The position numbers and the translations under genes were made by a program. Below, piece after piece: positions 53,560 through 63,339 of a stretch of DNA of 64,000 bases. The notes under the pieces were generated by a model that saw only the letters and a list, made by a program, of their open reading frames with translations, was not told where the DNA came from and searched no databases. Positions within the stretch are counted from its first letter, which is position 1. Every line of letters starts with the position of its first letter. The DNA comes from Acanthosepion esculentum (taxonomy: Eukaryota; Mollusca; Cephalopoda; Sepiida; Sepiidae): positions 67,497,342 through 67,561,341 of the forward strand of contig OZ038488.1 of the NCBI GenBank assembly GCA_964036315.1, written 5' to 3'.

Positions 53560-53745
53560 GGACCTATATGCAATAATAATAGTGACTGGAAAATTTTCAG
53601 CATCTAAAATTGGTTTCAAAATTAATCCACACCGTAATTAGTTTTAGATGTTTCTGTAAAATTTAAATAAAATGTTAATAAAAAGAATGTGATGTTATGA
53701 GTCATATTTTGTTGGTGAGTGCGTCTATTATCAAATCCAGAAAAT
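53560..53745. repeat. Empty-site paralog of the MITE duplicon
   Basis: GACTGGAAAATTTTCAGCAT CTAAAATTGGTTT..., GTTTTAGATGTTTCTGTAAA, ATTTAAATAAAATGTTAATA AAAAGAATGTGATG aligns to 52070-52155 plus 52341-52361 plus 52588-52625 with both MITEs absent and single TA at 53645-53646 and 53664-53665. Confidence 0.8.
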
Positions 53746-53749
53746 TCAT

Positions 53750-54480
53750 TTGTATAACCTAAATAGGAGATGGTATCTGAGTTGGAGATATTGTTTTTCA
53801 ATCAGCCATATGTCACTCATTTTCAATATTTAATTAGCTACGCCGTTGTATATGCAGCCTTTCTTTCGATTGGTCCCCAATGTTTGATGTGGGGAATTAT
53901 ATGCTTTCGACGTGGACTGGACACCACTTGTTTCAAGTGAACATATTTTAACCCGGTTGATACCGTATTAAAAACGTCTGCTTGCTTCCACTGTGCGTCT
54001 ATCGCAACGTCTTCCGTTTGACTTCCCAGATCGACTCCATAATATCAATTGACTATCGACAATTTATACATCCTGGCCTTCAGCCAAGCAAAAGTGACTG
54101 GATTTTATACCAAAGTGAGTGTAGCGTTCGGTTAATGATAAATCGATGTCTTGTCTGGATTTGGTTAGATGAGTTGTTTTACAAGAAAGAAACGAATAAG
54201 ACAATTAAAATAATAGCCTACATCCTATGCTACGATAATTCAATGAACATGCCAAGCACAGATTTCAATAGGTTCCTGGGATCAAGAAGCAACAAGAGAT
54301 TGCGTTGCACGACTCGAGAGATGGGAGCACGTGCAAAGTTCAGCCGGAGATCACGAGTTCTTTGCAAATGCGAGAATGAGACAGTGCCAAAAACGCATAG
54401 ATACAAGCACCCGCCATATGGTGTATGAGACAAAGAAACCCATTCTCACACCGAAGCAAAATTCGACAACATTCTTTAAC
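53750..54480. other. Unrecognised, with a 148-codon ORF
   Basis: Plus ORF 53982-54428 has normal amino-acid composition (WIWLDELFYKKETNKTIKII) but no domain I recognise and no clear gene signals. It precedes a PLE terminal segment and could be part of that element. Confidence 0.3.
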
Positions 54481-54489
54481 ACAGTATAC

Positions 54490-54885
54490 AACTGAAGAAG
54501 GTTGCAGAATACACGGCCGAAACGTTACATATACATAAATGATAAACATGATATATATTGTAGTAACTGAAGGTCCCTGTAAACAAAAAAAAAAAACTAC
54601 ACACATCCTTTGCAATATAGTAAATACACGAACAGCACAATGCTTTCTAGACATGTATGGGAAATTAAAACCAAAAACCAAATCAAACCAAAAATGTCAT
54701 GGAGAAAAACAAGGAAAACAGCACCAGCCTACAACAGTAAATCCAAAAAGTGTAAACTCTGTCTGGAGGGGGAAATAGCTATAGTTACCTTCCCAGACCA
54801 ACGCAAATTACTAAACAAACGATCAGAACTCATCTCAAAATGCAAACACGGACACAAATTATTACAATGTTACTTAAACTAAAAA
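54490..54885 (+). mobile_element. PLE remnant: terminal repeat joined to endonuclease tail
   Basis: CTGAAGAAGG...CGGCCGAAACGTTAC at 54493-54527 is a hammerhead-like 5' block. ORF 54610-54882 then reads YTNSTMLSRHVWEIKTKNQI, WRKTRKTAPAYNSKSKKCK, LCLEGEIAIV and LLNKRSELISKCKHGHK. This is the C-terminal tail of another PLE endonuclease lineage (N.T.LS...W.LK, W.I, A..YN..SK.C.LCL..K, LNKRSELISKC.H). RT and most of the protein are deleted between them. Confidence 0.75.
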
Positions 54886-54889
54886 AAAA

Positions 54890-55335
54890 TTTAAATAAAT
54901 AAATAAAAAGTAATTAATAAACAAATACATAAATAACAAATTAAGAATGCACATATAAACACAAGCAAACGTAATAATAACAATCAACACAAATAACAAA
55001 ACAATAAGTAATAAAGTTACCAAACAACACTATAAAATAGTCACAAAACTGCATTCGAATTCAAAATCATTTGCGCTCAATAGCATCTAAAATAATTTGA
55101 AAATAACCATTACCACCGACCCAATAACCGTTAGAATAATACAATAGACCTAACCGTATTGCATTACGAACCAGCATATATAAATAATCGAGCCAAATCA
55201 CAACGCACGTCGCCGGACGTATAGGCCAACACCCAGCGGCAACAGTCTGTTTTAAACGCAATGGTCTGACGATTATGTATAAACATGAAACAGACTGTCA
55301 CCGCAGTCTCCACTTTTATGTTTCCATACGCTCAG
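54890..55335. other. A-rich sequence, nothing recognised
   Basis: Poly-A-rich stretch 54880-55020 after the PLE tail, then unremarkable sequence. Confidence 0.4.
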
Positions 55336-55339
55336 ATTG

Positions 55340-55611
55340 CAACCCTTTTGATTATTATGTGTGGGGCACAGTTGAGTGAGACACCAACAAAACTTGTAGC
55401 ACCAAAGATGAACTGAAGGCAAGGATTATAGCAGTATTCACCAACTTAAACAAGGAGAACGCCCAGAAGAGTTGCAGGAGATTCCGAAGTCGACTAGAGG
55501 CCGTGATTGAACTCAATGGCGAATTTATTAAATAAATTCACTCTTTACTATTTCAAGATATTTTCTGTGGAATTTGGGTAAATATATCTGTTAAAATGAG
55601 ATGTCAGTATT
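55340..55611 (+). mobile_element. mariner-like element, 3' half
   Basis: The plus frame gives DCNPFDYYVWGTVE, stop, DTNKT, KDELKARIIAVFTNLNKENA, then CRRFRSRLEAVIELN. Downstream CACTCTTTACTATTTCAAGA TATTTTCTG..., GTAAATATATCTGTTAAAAT and GAGATGTCAGTA match the end of the element at 40950-41735. The 5' half is missing. Confidence 0.75.
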
Positions 55612-55649
55612 ATTTTCATATTTGCGTAATTTAAAGCACCGTGTAAATA

Positions 55650-55729
55650 TTAGGTTGGTGCAAAAATAATGTCGTTTTCTCACATGAAGTTGAACGGCAA
55701 AAAACGACATTATTTTTGCACCAACCAAA
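55650..55729. mobile_element. Palindromic mariner MITE (80 bp)
   Basis: TTAGGTTGGTGCAAAAATAA TGTCGTTTT and its complement AAAACGACATTATTTTTGCA CCAACC surround about 20 bp, with TA on both sides. The TIR closely resembles that of the cecropia-type mariner family, whose human 80-bp derivative is called MADE1. Confidence 0.85.
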
Positions 55730-55857
55730 TATATGGAGATTAGTATGAATCAAGCAAGGCAAATAATTAATACAATAAATAAAATGTTCATTAAATAACT
55801 TGACATTCTGTATGGTTGTGGAAGAGGGTTTCTGAAAGAGTCGATTACAATATTGTT

Positions 55858-56290
55858 GGGGTAGCCGAGGTATTAGAACGTTAGCATTCCAACTATAAGT
55901 TCTGAGTTCGAATCTCATCATTGTCAATTTATTAAGACGATGATAATATCTGCCTGGAGAGATGATCTAAGTGGGTAGTGCTTTTGGAAAATACTTGAAA
56001 ACCATATCATCGGTAACTCCAAACCTTTTGAGTGAAAATAGGTAGATGAAATTGTCGGCGAGCGTGCTAACACTAATTCATCATGTTTGAGGACTTGAGA
56101 GTACTGGTCTTGTTCAATTACTGATCAAGCCAGATTATGCACTCTCTCCCAAAAAACTAAGGTCTGCTCAGCATACTTGCCGCATAAACCATACAATATT
56201 TATAAAATACAAATGTTCCTGAGCAGATGTCTGCAACAGGGATTAGTTAGCTATTCTAGCAGACAGGTATACTATAACCATTTGAACATA
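55858..56290 (+). mobile_element. tRNA-derived SINE, long family
   Basis: A-box GTAGCCGAGGTATTAGAACG, B-box GAGTTCGAATCTC at about 55906, then body and tail CTAAGGTCTGCTCAGCATAC, CATAAACCATACA and GGGATTAGTTAGCTATTCTA. Sister of 35075-35560 in opposite orientation. Confidence 0.8.
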
Positions 56291-56384
56291 GTCTTTAAGA
56301 AAATATGTAATGTGTGGGAATGCTTCTAACGAATTTAAATAATTTTGAATAAACTAAAAAAAAAATTCGTCTTCAAAGATTCAA

Positions 56385-56770
56385 TTTAATTTATTATTAT
56401 TTACACTTATTAAATTTATTTTCCTCATCTTTGTTGTAGTTATCGCAACGTTTCGGCCGTTTTGCCCTCCGGCCTTCATTAGGTGTATGTCGATCTGCGT
56501 AACCTACAGGGAATTCCGAACTGAACCATTTATTTAATCTGCGGGAGTATATTTTTTTCGTCCCCTTTCCCATGTCTCGGGATATTTCGTGTAGCTCTTA
56601 TTTTTAGTACTGGTCCGTTATTGTTCACCCTGTTTCCACTGAGTCCTAGTGCACACTACCTGGACCAGAGATCGAACTCACAATTAGTATATCACGACAT
56701 TCACGAAACAACGCTTTAATTGACTCAGATAATTCTTTATAGAGAACTTGGCGGCCTAAATATAAAACCT
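56385..56770. mobile_element. Composite tRNA-core element (copy B)
   Basis: The left end TTATTATTTACACTTATTAA has on the minus strand CTAATGAAGGCC, spacer, GGCCGAAACGTTGCGATAAC (56440-56480) with a perfect GGCC/GGCC stem II. The core on the minus strand has B box GTGAGTTCGATCTC and A-box-like GTCAATTAAAGCGTTG. The right inverted end is missing. Confidence 0.6.
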
Positions 56771-57071
56771 GCTTGTTGAAAACTGCTGCTGTTTGTCTGA
56801 AGCTTTTTACTTTTGTTACAGCTGCTGCAGCTCTTGAAGACCTGCCACCATTTGTTTATTTTTCTTTGTTAACGGCTCCCATATCGTGTTGATTTTTATG
56901 CTGAGCCTACAAAAGACATCCTCAAGGCCTTGTATTATTACAAGGCCTTCATTATTATAGATTAAGAGAGCAGTATGTCATCATAGTAACGACGACATAC
57001 AAATATACGTTCCCCAATATAACCATTACGACACCAATTTTGATAAGATTACACGGGACAAGTGCATCGAA

Positions 57072-57231
57072 TGAGGGTAACCTCAAGTATCTAGGTGTGA
57101 CTCCCATGTTGACTTAACTGCTTCATCTCTCAAACTTAAAACTCGCAAATCAGCCGAATGAGGGTAACCCCAAGTATCTAGTATCTCCCATGTTGCCTTG
57201 ACTGCCTCATCTCTCAAACTTAAAACTCGCA
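57072..57231. repeat. Tandem duplication, unit about 83 bp
   Basis: CGAATGAGGGTAACC.CAAGT ATCTAG...CCCATGTTG.CTT ends in CATCTCTCAAACTTAAAACT CGCAAAT in both units, with small indels. Confidence 0.9.
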
Positions 57232-57271
57232 AATGCTCCTCACACAACTCTCGCTTATGAACTGTGATGTA

Positions 57272-57489
57272 AGGGGTGTTTCATTAAGACGGATCAAAGT
57301 TAGCAGTAAATAAATCAGTGTTATTGGTGAAAAGTTATTTATTGGATCTTGTTATTTAAGTCATGGCAATTATGCCTGAAAAATAATATCGCCCAAATAT
57401 TCCGCCAAATCTGAAAGAAAAAGAAAAAAATCATTAGACGCTTAAACTTAATCCACATTAAAATCGGTCCAAGTTATTGGAGCACCCTT
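57272..57489. mobile_element. TA-flanked MITE, third family
   Basis: AGGGGTGTTTCATTAAGACG GATCAAAG and the right end complement AAGGGTGCTCCAATAACTTG GACCGAT pair imperfectly. TA lies at 57270-57271 and 57490-57491; 218 bp, noncoding. Confidence 0.6.
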
Positions 57490-57585
57490 TATAATCCGTC
57501 AACCCGTAAAGGACATGCCCAACCGGTTAAAATTTGTGATACCGAACAAGATATTACTTGGAGTACATATTAATTAATCAAGATA

Positions 57586-57588
57586 AAA

Positions 57589-57649
<61 letters not shown>

Positions 57650-57650
57650 T
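57586..57650. repeat. (ATT)n microsatellite
   Basis: About 21 ATT units. Confidence 0.95.
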
Positions 57651-57654
57651 TACA

Positions 57655-58005
57655 AATGTTGTTTTTTACCAATATTTGTTTTATAATCTCATGCTGAGTC
57701 ATAAATAATCATCTAGAGCCAATGAAGGATGTGATTTTTTTTGTTTCCAATTAATTAAACAAAAAAGACCTATTAACAAACAAACAAAAAAACAATTAAA
57801 TGGGCAATGCTCTTTGCAGGATACGGGCTGTACTTGTTGTAACTATTTTTGTTTATTTCCTCGAGAGTTGGTGTACCAGGGATTTTGTTGATTTGTTGTT
57901 GAATTCCTTTCTTTATCAGGCCCAAAGCTCCAACACCAACATGAGCAGTTTTAGTTTTTAAGTGACATTTTTTCTTGCCGATTTCCATCTCCATATTTTT
58001 GTATT
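57655..58005. other. Nothing recognised
   Basis: The minus ORF 57773-57994 has some protein-like composition (HVGVGALGLIKKGIQQQINK) but no recognised domain; it ends near the composite element. Confidence 0.3.
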
Positions 58006-58009
58006 TGTT

Positions 58010-58041
58010 TTAGCTTTTCATAAAACGTCGCATTATTATTA

Positions 58042-58096
<55 letters not shown>

Positions 58097-58520
58097 CAAA
58101 ACGTTTCGGCTTTTTTACTTTCTGGATTTCATCAGATATCTGCCGTAGTTGGCAACCTTCTGGCAATTTTGAACCAAACCGTTTATTTAATTTACGTTGG
58201 TAAATTGTTCTCATTCCTTTATCCATACTAAGGGAGATAACACGTATAAGTTCATTCTATCGAGTTAAATCGTCATTGTGATGTTTGTTTGCCTGATTCT
58301 TTGATGATATCATTTTTACTCTACCCTAACCAATGCTTGAACTAACGACCGCCACGATTCGTTTAACCAACGGCACATAGACTGAATGAATGGATCGGCT
58401 CGAGATAGCTCGCGGGTAACTACGACAGCCAGCTGAAGATGAACGCAAGTTAGAACGACCGAAACGTTGTGACGATGGCAACTAACATGACGACACTAGG
58501 CTAAGTAAATCACTGTATAA
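58010..58520. mobile_element. Composite tRNA-core element (copy C) with (ATT)n
   Basis: The left end contains (ATT)n at 58031-58097, then the minus-strand CTGATGA (near 58133) and GAAACGTTTTG. The right end has CTGAAGATGAACGCAAGTTA and GACCGAAACGTTGTGACG (58440-58478). The core minus strand has A-box-like GTGCCGTTGGTTAAACGA and a B-box-like GTTAGTTCAAGCATTGG. Confidence 0.6.
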
Positions 58521-58546
58521 CAATTGCAATTTCACAGCTCAAAACT

Positions 58547-58561
58547 TCACACACACACACA

Positions 58562-58654
<93 letters not shown>
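58547..58654. repeat. CA and TA compound microsatellite
   Basis: About 25 CA units with one interruption, then about 27 TA units. Confidence 0.95.
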
Positions 58655-58657
<3 letters not shown>

Positions 58658-59080
58658 TTAATTATTACTGTTTCAGAGTCGATATGTTTCCTAACTTACA
58701 TAAAACAGAGCAAATATGCCCCAGAGAGAGGGTAGGGTCTATTCTATATAATTTTTCACATAACATTAATAGACATTCAGGGCGTTGTCATATTATCCAA
58801 CAAATTTATACACACCAGCCTTGTTACGCCCCATTTTAAAAATATACAACATCAAGCAACGTTTAAAGAAGAAATCAAAATAAAAGCATAAAAAACAATA
58901 CCTTATGTGCTTTTGATTTTGTTTTCTATTCTCGCCTCTCTCCGTTAGCGATATTGACGACCGTCTTCGAATCTTTGATCATACGCATGCGCATTTTGCT
59001 TAAGTCTATCACGTCAAAATACTGATCTGCTGTTTGGATGACAATAGCTAGATGTAAAACTTGGGCATTGATTTATCTGT
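58655..59080. other. Nothing recognised
   Basis: Complex sequence without coding or repeat signature. Confidence 0.4.
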
Positions 59081-59084
59081 AGAC

Positions 59085-59520
59085 TGAATTATAAATTACC
59101 AATATTTACCTTCAGATTTTATAAAAGAAACGGCCAATATTTACCAATAGTATAAATCACCAATTATTATGTATATACTAGGATAGAAATGAACATTTTT
59201 ATATATTGCCTCAAGTATAAAGAAACATTATTTCGCTATAGATTCAATTAGAAACAACAAGTATTTACTTATAAAATCAAGTATAAATGACCAATATTAA
59301 CATATAATCGCAAGTATAAACAACCATTATTTTTTTATAGACCGAAGTATGACCGACCAATATATATATATACTCAAGCAGAAACAACCATTAATTACCT
59401 TTTGATTCAAATATAAACGACTAATATATACCTGCGTACAAAAGCAGAAACGGATGATATTTACTTATAGATTCAAATATAAACGGACAATATTTACATA
59501 TTCACGAATCAAGTAAATGG
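59085..59520. repeat. Decayed minisatellite, period about 35 bp
   Basis: About twelve diverged units of the form TATAGATTCAAGTATAAACG ACCAATATTTACC. The phrase CAAGTATAAA or CAAATATAAACG recurs at roughly regular spacing. Confidence 0.7.
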
Positions 59521-59830
59521 TTATAGACACAAATGAAATAATACAAAAGACTAATTTCGACATTAAACTAGCCAACAATTGTTGATATGTCGTAAAATCC
59601 ACCAGCCCAAAACAGTCCATGATAAATCCATATTTGATCATCCGTGGCTAGCATGTTTCAACATAACGTTTCCTGACGCTGGTATAGGCCTCATGTTCGT
59701 TTCTGCATGTTCATATAGAAGCCATTTTCTTAACTTTTGAATGTTTTCAAAGCCTTATAAAGAACTTTTTTTACAGTTTTTACTTATTCTGCAAGCTGTA
59801 AGGAGTTAAGTAAGTTTCAAAACCACTTTT
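59521..59830. other. Nothing recognised
   Basis: A TTTCGACATTAAACTAGCCA..GTTGATATGTCG block near 59554 resembles 36088-36125, so part may be a dispersed repeat. Confidence 0.35.
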
Positions 59831-59833
59831 TTT

Positions 59834-60860
59834 TAAGCATTTCAACCCAAGTAAGGCGGGAGTGCCACTAGTACGCAATGTGCTATAGAGAGTGAAAGTA
59901 AGAAAAAAGACTGGGTATAGGGTGGGATTGAGGAAAGGATAAAAAGAAGAACGGAGGAGAATAAAAAGAAGAACAGGCATCAAGGTATCAATGTTGATTG
60001 ACATTACATTAAAAGTTTTGAAGATTTTACTTGTCAGGGAAGCAAGTAAGAGGAAGGAAGTTCCACCGTCGCGAAGTGCGAGAGAAAAAGCCACTGGGTT
60101 GAATATTTGAAGATTATAGCTATCAGGGAAGCAAGAAGGGGGAAGGGAGTTCCACTGGCGGGAAGTCCGTGAGAAGAAGCTGTTGGAGTAGAAGAGGCGG
60201 TTACATTTAACTGTTTCGACATTAAAAGGGTGGGACCTAGATGCCAACCTAGTAGCACGCTTAAATCCATGCAATCGGGACACCAGGGAGAATAGTTTGT
60301 CAGAGCAGACGCCATGAAAATATTTATAGAAAAGACACAGGAAAGCCACATTACGTCTGTGAGAAAGTGACTGGACTCGAGATCCCAAGTCAGGAGCGAT
60401 CACATTGCATATCCGTCTTTGGATTTTGTCGAGAACCTCGAAATGAATAGCGGGGGCAGCAGACCATATATGGCAACAGTATTCCATTCATTGGCGAATG
60501 GTAGATTTGTAGATGTGAAAGAGGGACAAAAAAAACTTTTAGCGCGACACAGAGAACCAACTTTCCTTGCGGTAGATGCAGCTCTTGATTCAATATAGCG
60601 GTTCCACCTCAGGTTAGCGGAAAAACGTGAGAAGGCGCAGTAAAGCGCTCTCATGGAGTTGAGCATCAGCATGCTGACAGGAGGCAGAGGTCTTTCTCTG
60701 CGATGAATAAATGACAGCAGTTTCGTTTTGGATGCATCAAAATACACAAGCCATTTCCTGCCACAGTCAGCCATAGATTGGAGGTCAACGGCCAGGTTAA
60801 CTTTGTCAGCAATGCCGAATTTATTATTGAATTCTAAGATTTCTCTAATATTATGCAAAA
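59834..60860 (-). mobile_element. Jockey-like LINE, RT C-terminus and 3' end with duplication
   Basis: Minus 60400-60858 has VYFDASKTKLLSFIHRRERP, LRWNRYIESRAASTARKVGS and LCRAKSFFCPSF. 59780-60487 continues MEYCCHIWSAAPAIHFEVLD, KIQRRICNVIAPDLGSRVQ, YKYFHGVCSDKLFSLVSRL, TRLASRSHPFNVETVKCNRL, SRTSRQWNSLPPSCFPDSYN. A segment of about 100 bp (60112-60210) is then repeated at 60006-60103. The 3' end is CTTGGGTTGAAATGCTT. Confidence 0.85.
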
Positions 60861-60864
60861 GATG

Positions 60865-61625
60865 ACACTGGTAACTTTTACATCAACCTGTGAGTGAACA
60901 GAAATATAGACCACTTTAGCAGCAGGTTTGCATGAAACATTGCAGGAGAGTGCCTTCCAAAATCTGCATTCTGAAGTTTGGACATTGAAATACTGATTTT
61001 AGTTCAGGCTGATAACTTTTTTGCTCCCCTTCATAGTCTTAAAGGAAGAGACTGTAGACGCAGAAAGAAGGGAGTGGGTAAAAGAAGTGTTGAACGAGAG
61101 AGGGAAAAGAAGGGGAGTGAGATGGAACGCATGCGCCGAGATCCTGTTTCGTTATCCGGTCAACTAATTAAAAATATTTCATGCTTCTAGGAAATGGTAG
61201 TGAGTGTCGGTGTGGGATTGTCAACAGATGAAGGAAGGAGATTTCTTTCTCAGTTGCTTTCCCATCCCTCCCACTTGAGCTGCCTGACTAAAAATCTTAT
61301 TTGTTTGCGTTGGGAATGGGCAAAAGGAAACAGTTTGAAAGAGGAAAGGGTTACGAGAAAAGCGTGAACAACTGTTTGCGAATGCATTCAATTTCTGTTC
61401 GAAAAGTATTCAGATATTCGTGTATTTTTTATTTTTTTTTTTTTTTGGTAAATGCCAAGTCCCTTCAGGACGTAGGACATAGGCGATAATGGCTCACCCC
61501 ACCCAAATTCCGTTTCTTTATTATTTGCCAATTTGGCAAATATAGTGGAGTGACTTCCTGTTGTCTTCTCCAAGGATTGGAACTCAGAAGAGACGGATTC
61601 ATACCTTTCCCGATGATAATTTTGA
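60865..61625. other. No gene seen
   Basis: ORFs at 60978-61190 and 61301-61489 are K/R-rich from purine-rich sequence. 61475-61580 is possibly a decayed SINE but not assignable. Confidence 0.35.
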
Positions 61626-61629
61626 GAAG

Positions 61630-62095
61630 GTATTTCGTTGGTAACGAAGAGTACTGAACTGCTACGTGTTATCTGTCCTTTTTACGACAGCGAAAGTTGG
61701 ACGGTCTCCTCGAAGAAGAGACTCGAAGCAACGAACGTCTGGTTCTACAGAAGGATGCTAAGGATACCCTTGGACCGAACATATGAGCAACGATGAGGTT
61801 TTGGAGAGGATGAAAACAAGGATGAAGCTTAGACTTAATATCAGGAGGAGGCAGCTGAAATTTCTGGAACACGTAATGAGAAAGGAAAACTTGGAGAATC
61901 CGATACTCACAGGGCGGATAGAGGGAAAGACGGACAAGAGAAAGCAACGAGTGACATACTTAAACAAGTGGATGGCAGAACGGGGTCTGTAAGTAGCAAA
62001 AAAAAAAAAACATATTGAAAACTATAAGAGATAGGGGGAAGTGGAGAGCCATGATCGCCTATGTCCTGAAGGGACACGGCACATAAAAGAAGGAA
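61630..62095 (+). mobile_element. RTE-like LINE, C-terminus and 3' end
   Basis: GTACTGAACTGCTACGTGTT (VLNCYV), then frame 61783-61992 MSNDEVLERMKTRMKLRLNI, RRRQLKFLEHVMRKENLENP, LTGRIEGKTDKRKQRVTYLN, followed by a frameshift, KLWRAMIAYVLKGHGT and the 3' terminus. It is the best-preserved end of this family here. Confidence 0.85.
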
Positions 62096-62099
62096 AGAA

Positions 62100-62540
62100 A
62101 CACAATAGTCTAGGCTGGAAGTTGAACCCGACTGGACGATTTTATTTTCGTACTGATATCCGTTACAATACCCGCTAAATCGATTGGCATTAAGTGTAAT
62201 TTAATTTCAACAAGTGTAATTCCTGCACATGTCGACCATCGCATCACAAATAAGATACCACAATTAACAAGTGACAATATTTAGTATATAATACAAAAAT
62301 AATATAGAGCACTCACTGCAAGGAAAGGCTCAAAATACTCAGATATTATTGCAATAAAGAAACAACCCACATTAAATAAAGTCTTTCACCATAGATGATA
62401 TTTTGAAATGTGTATAAGATCTATAACGCGTATAAAACATTAAATAATATCTTCGTTTTCAATTGCTGCCAAACACTGTTCTACACATAACACCATTTAT
62501 ACGATACACCCATATTTAACTTGCCACCTATTAGAACTCA
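62100..62540. other. Nothing recognised
   Basis: 62200-62245 (TGCACATGTCGACCATCGCA TCACAAATAAGATACCAC) resembles the sequence after the MITE at 62948-62990 and may be an empty-site paralog. Confidence 0.35.
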
Positions 62541-62545
62541 GGGTA

Positions 62546-62940
62546 CAGTGTAACCCGGATATAAGAGAGGTTTTCTCTGGTCCCAAATTAGAGCCTGTGT
62601 TAATGTATTTATAATAGACCAAACCCGGATATAAGATAAACCCGGATATAAGAGAAACTCGGGTAGGAGAGAGATTTTCTCTGGTCCCAAATTAGAGCCT
62701 GTGTTAATGTATATATAATATACCAAACCCGGATATAAGAGAAACCCGGATATAGGAGACCCGGGTATAAGAGAAACCCGGATATAAGAGAGATTTTCTC
62801 TGGTCCTAAATTAGAGCCTGTGTTAATGTATATATAATATACCAAACCCTGATATAAGAGAAACCCTGATATAAGAGAAACCCGGATATAAGAGACCTCT
62901 TCTCCTGTCCCGACAACTCTCTTATATCCGAGTTACACTG
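62546..62940. mobile_element. TA-flanked MITE (copy 4, expanded)
   Basis: CAGTGTAACCCGGATATAAG to CTTATATCCGAGTTACACTG, TA at 62544-62545 and 62941-62942. 395 bp with three copies of the CTGGTCC.AAATTAGAGCC/TGTGTTAATGTAT block, so its internal unit has been tandemly amplified. Confidence 0.9.
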
Positions 62941-62944
62941 TATT

Positions 62945-63335
62945 TCGGGCGCATATTGATCATCGCATCGCAACTAAACTACCACTATAAGGTGTGAATC
63001 CGTCACTTTTGAATTCCAACCCGGAATACACTGCGAACACATCAATGTTGTTGCTAGACATTATTGACCACCTTGGCCTGTTTTGTTTTAAATTGTGTCA
63101 CCTCATGTAAGGCACTAAATCCACTAAGATATAAGGGGGTACTGAGTGCGAAAGAAAAAAAAAAGAAAAACATTATTAAGGAGCGAGAACCGTAGAAGAT
63201 TAACGCAATTATTTAACAAGAATTGCACCACCTTTTTTTTTCTTTTGGACAGTTCATGTCAACATGTCTCCGCTTCCTATTATATTTAAGAAGTTCTTCA
63301 AAGTTATTTTCTTATTGTTATTATCGAAAGTTGAT
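62945..63335. other. Nothing recognised
   Basis: No coding or repeat signature beyond the possible paralogy noted for 62200. Confidence 0.4.
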
Positions 63336-63339
63336 AATG

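Noticed and set aside
57951..58231. Asparagine and tyrosine homopolymer ORFs
   Set aside because: Translation of the (ATT)n microsatellite.
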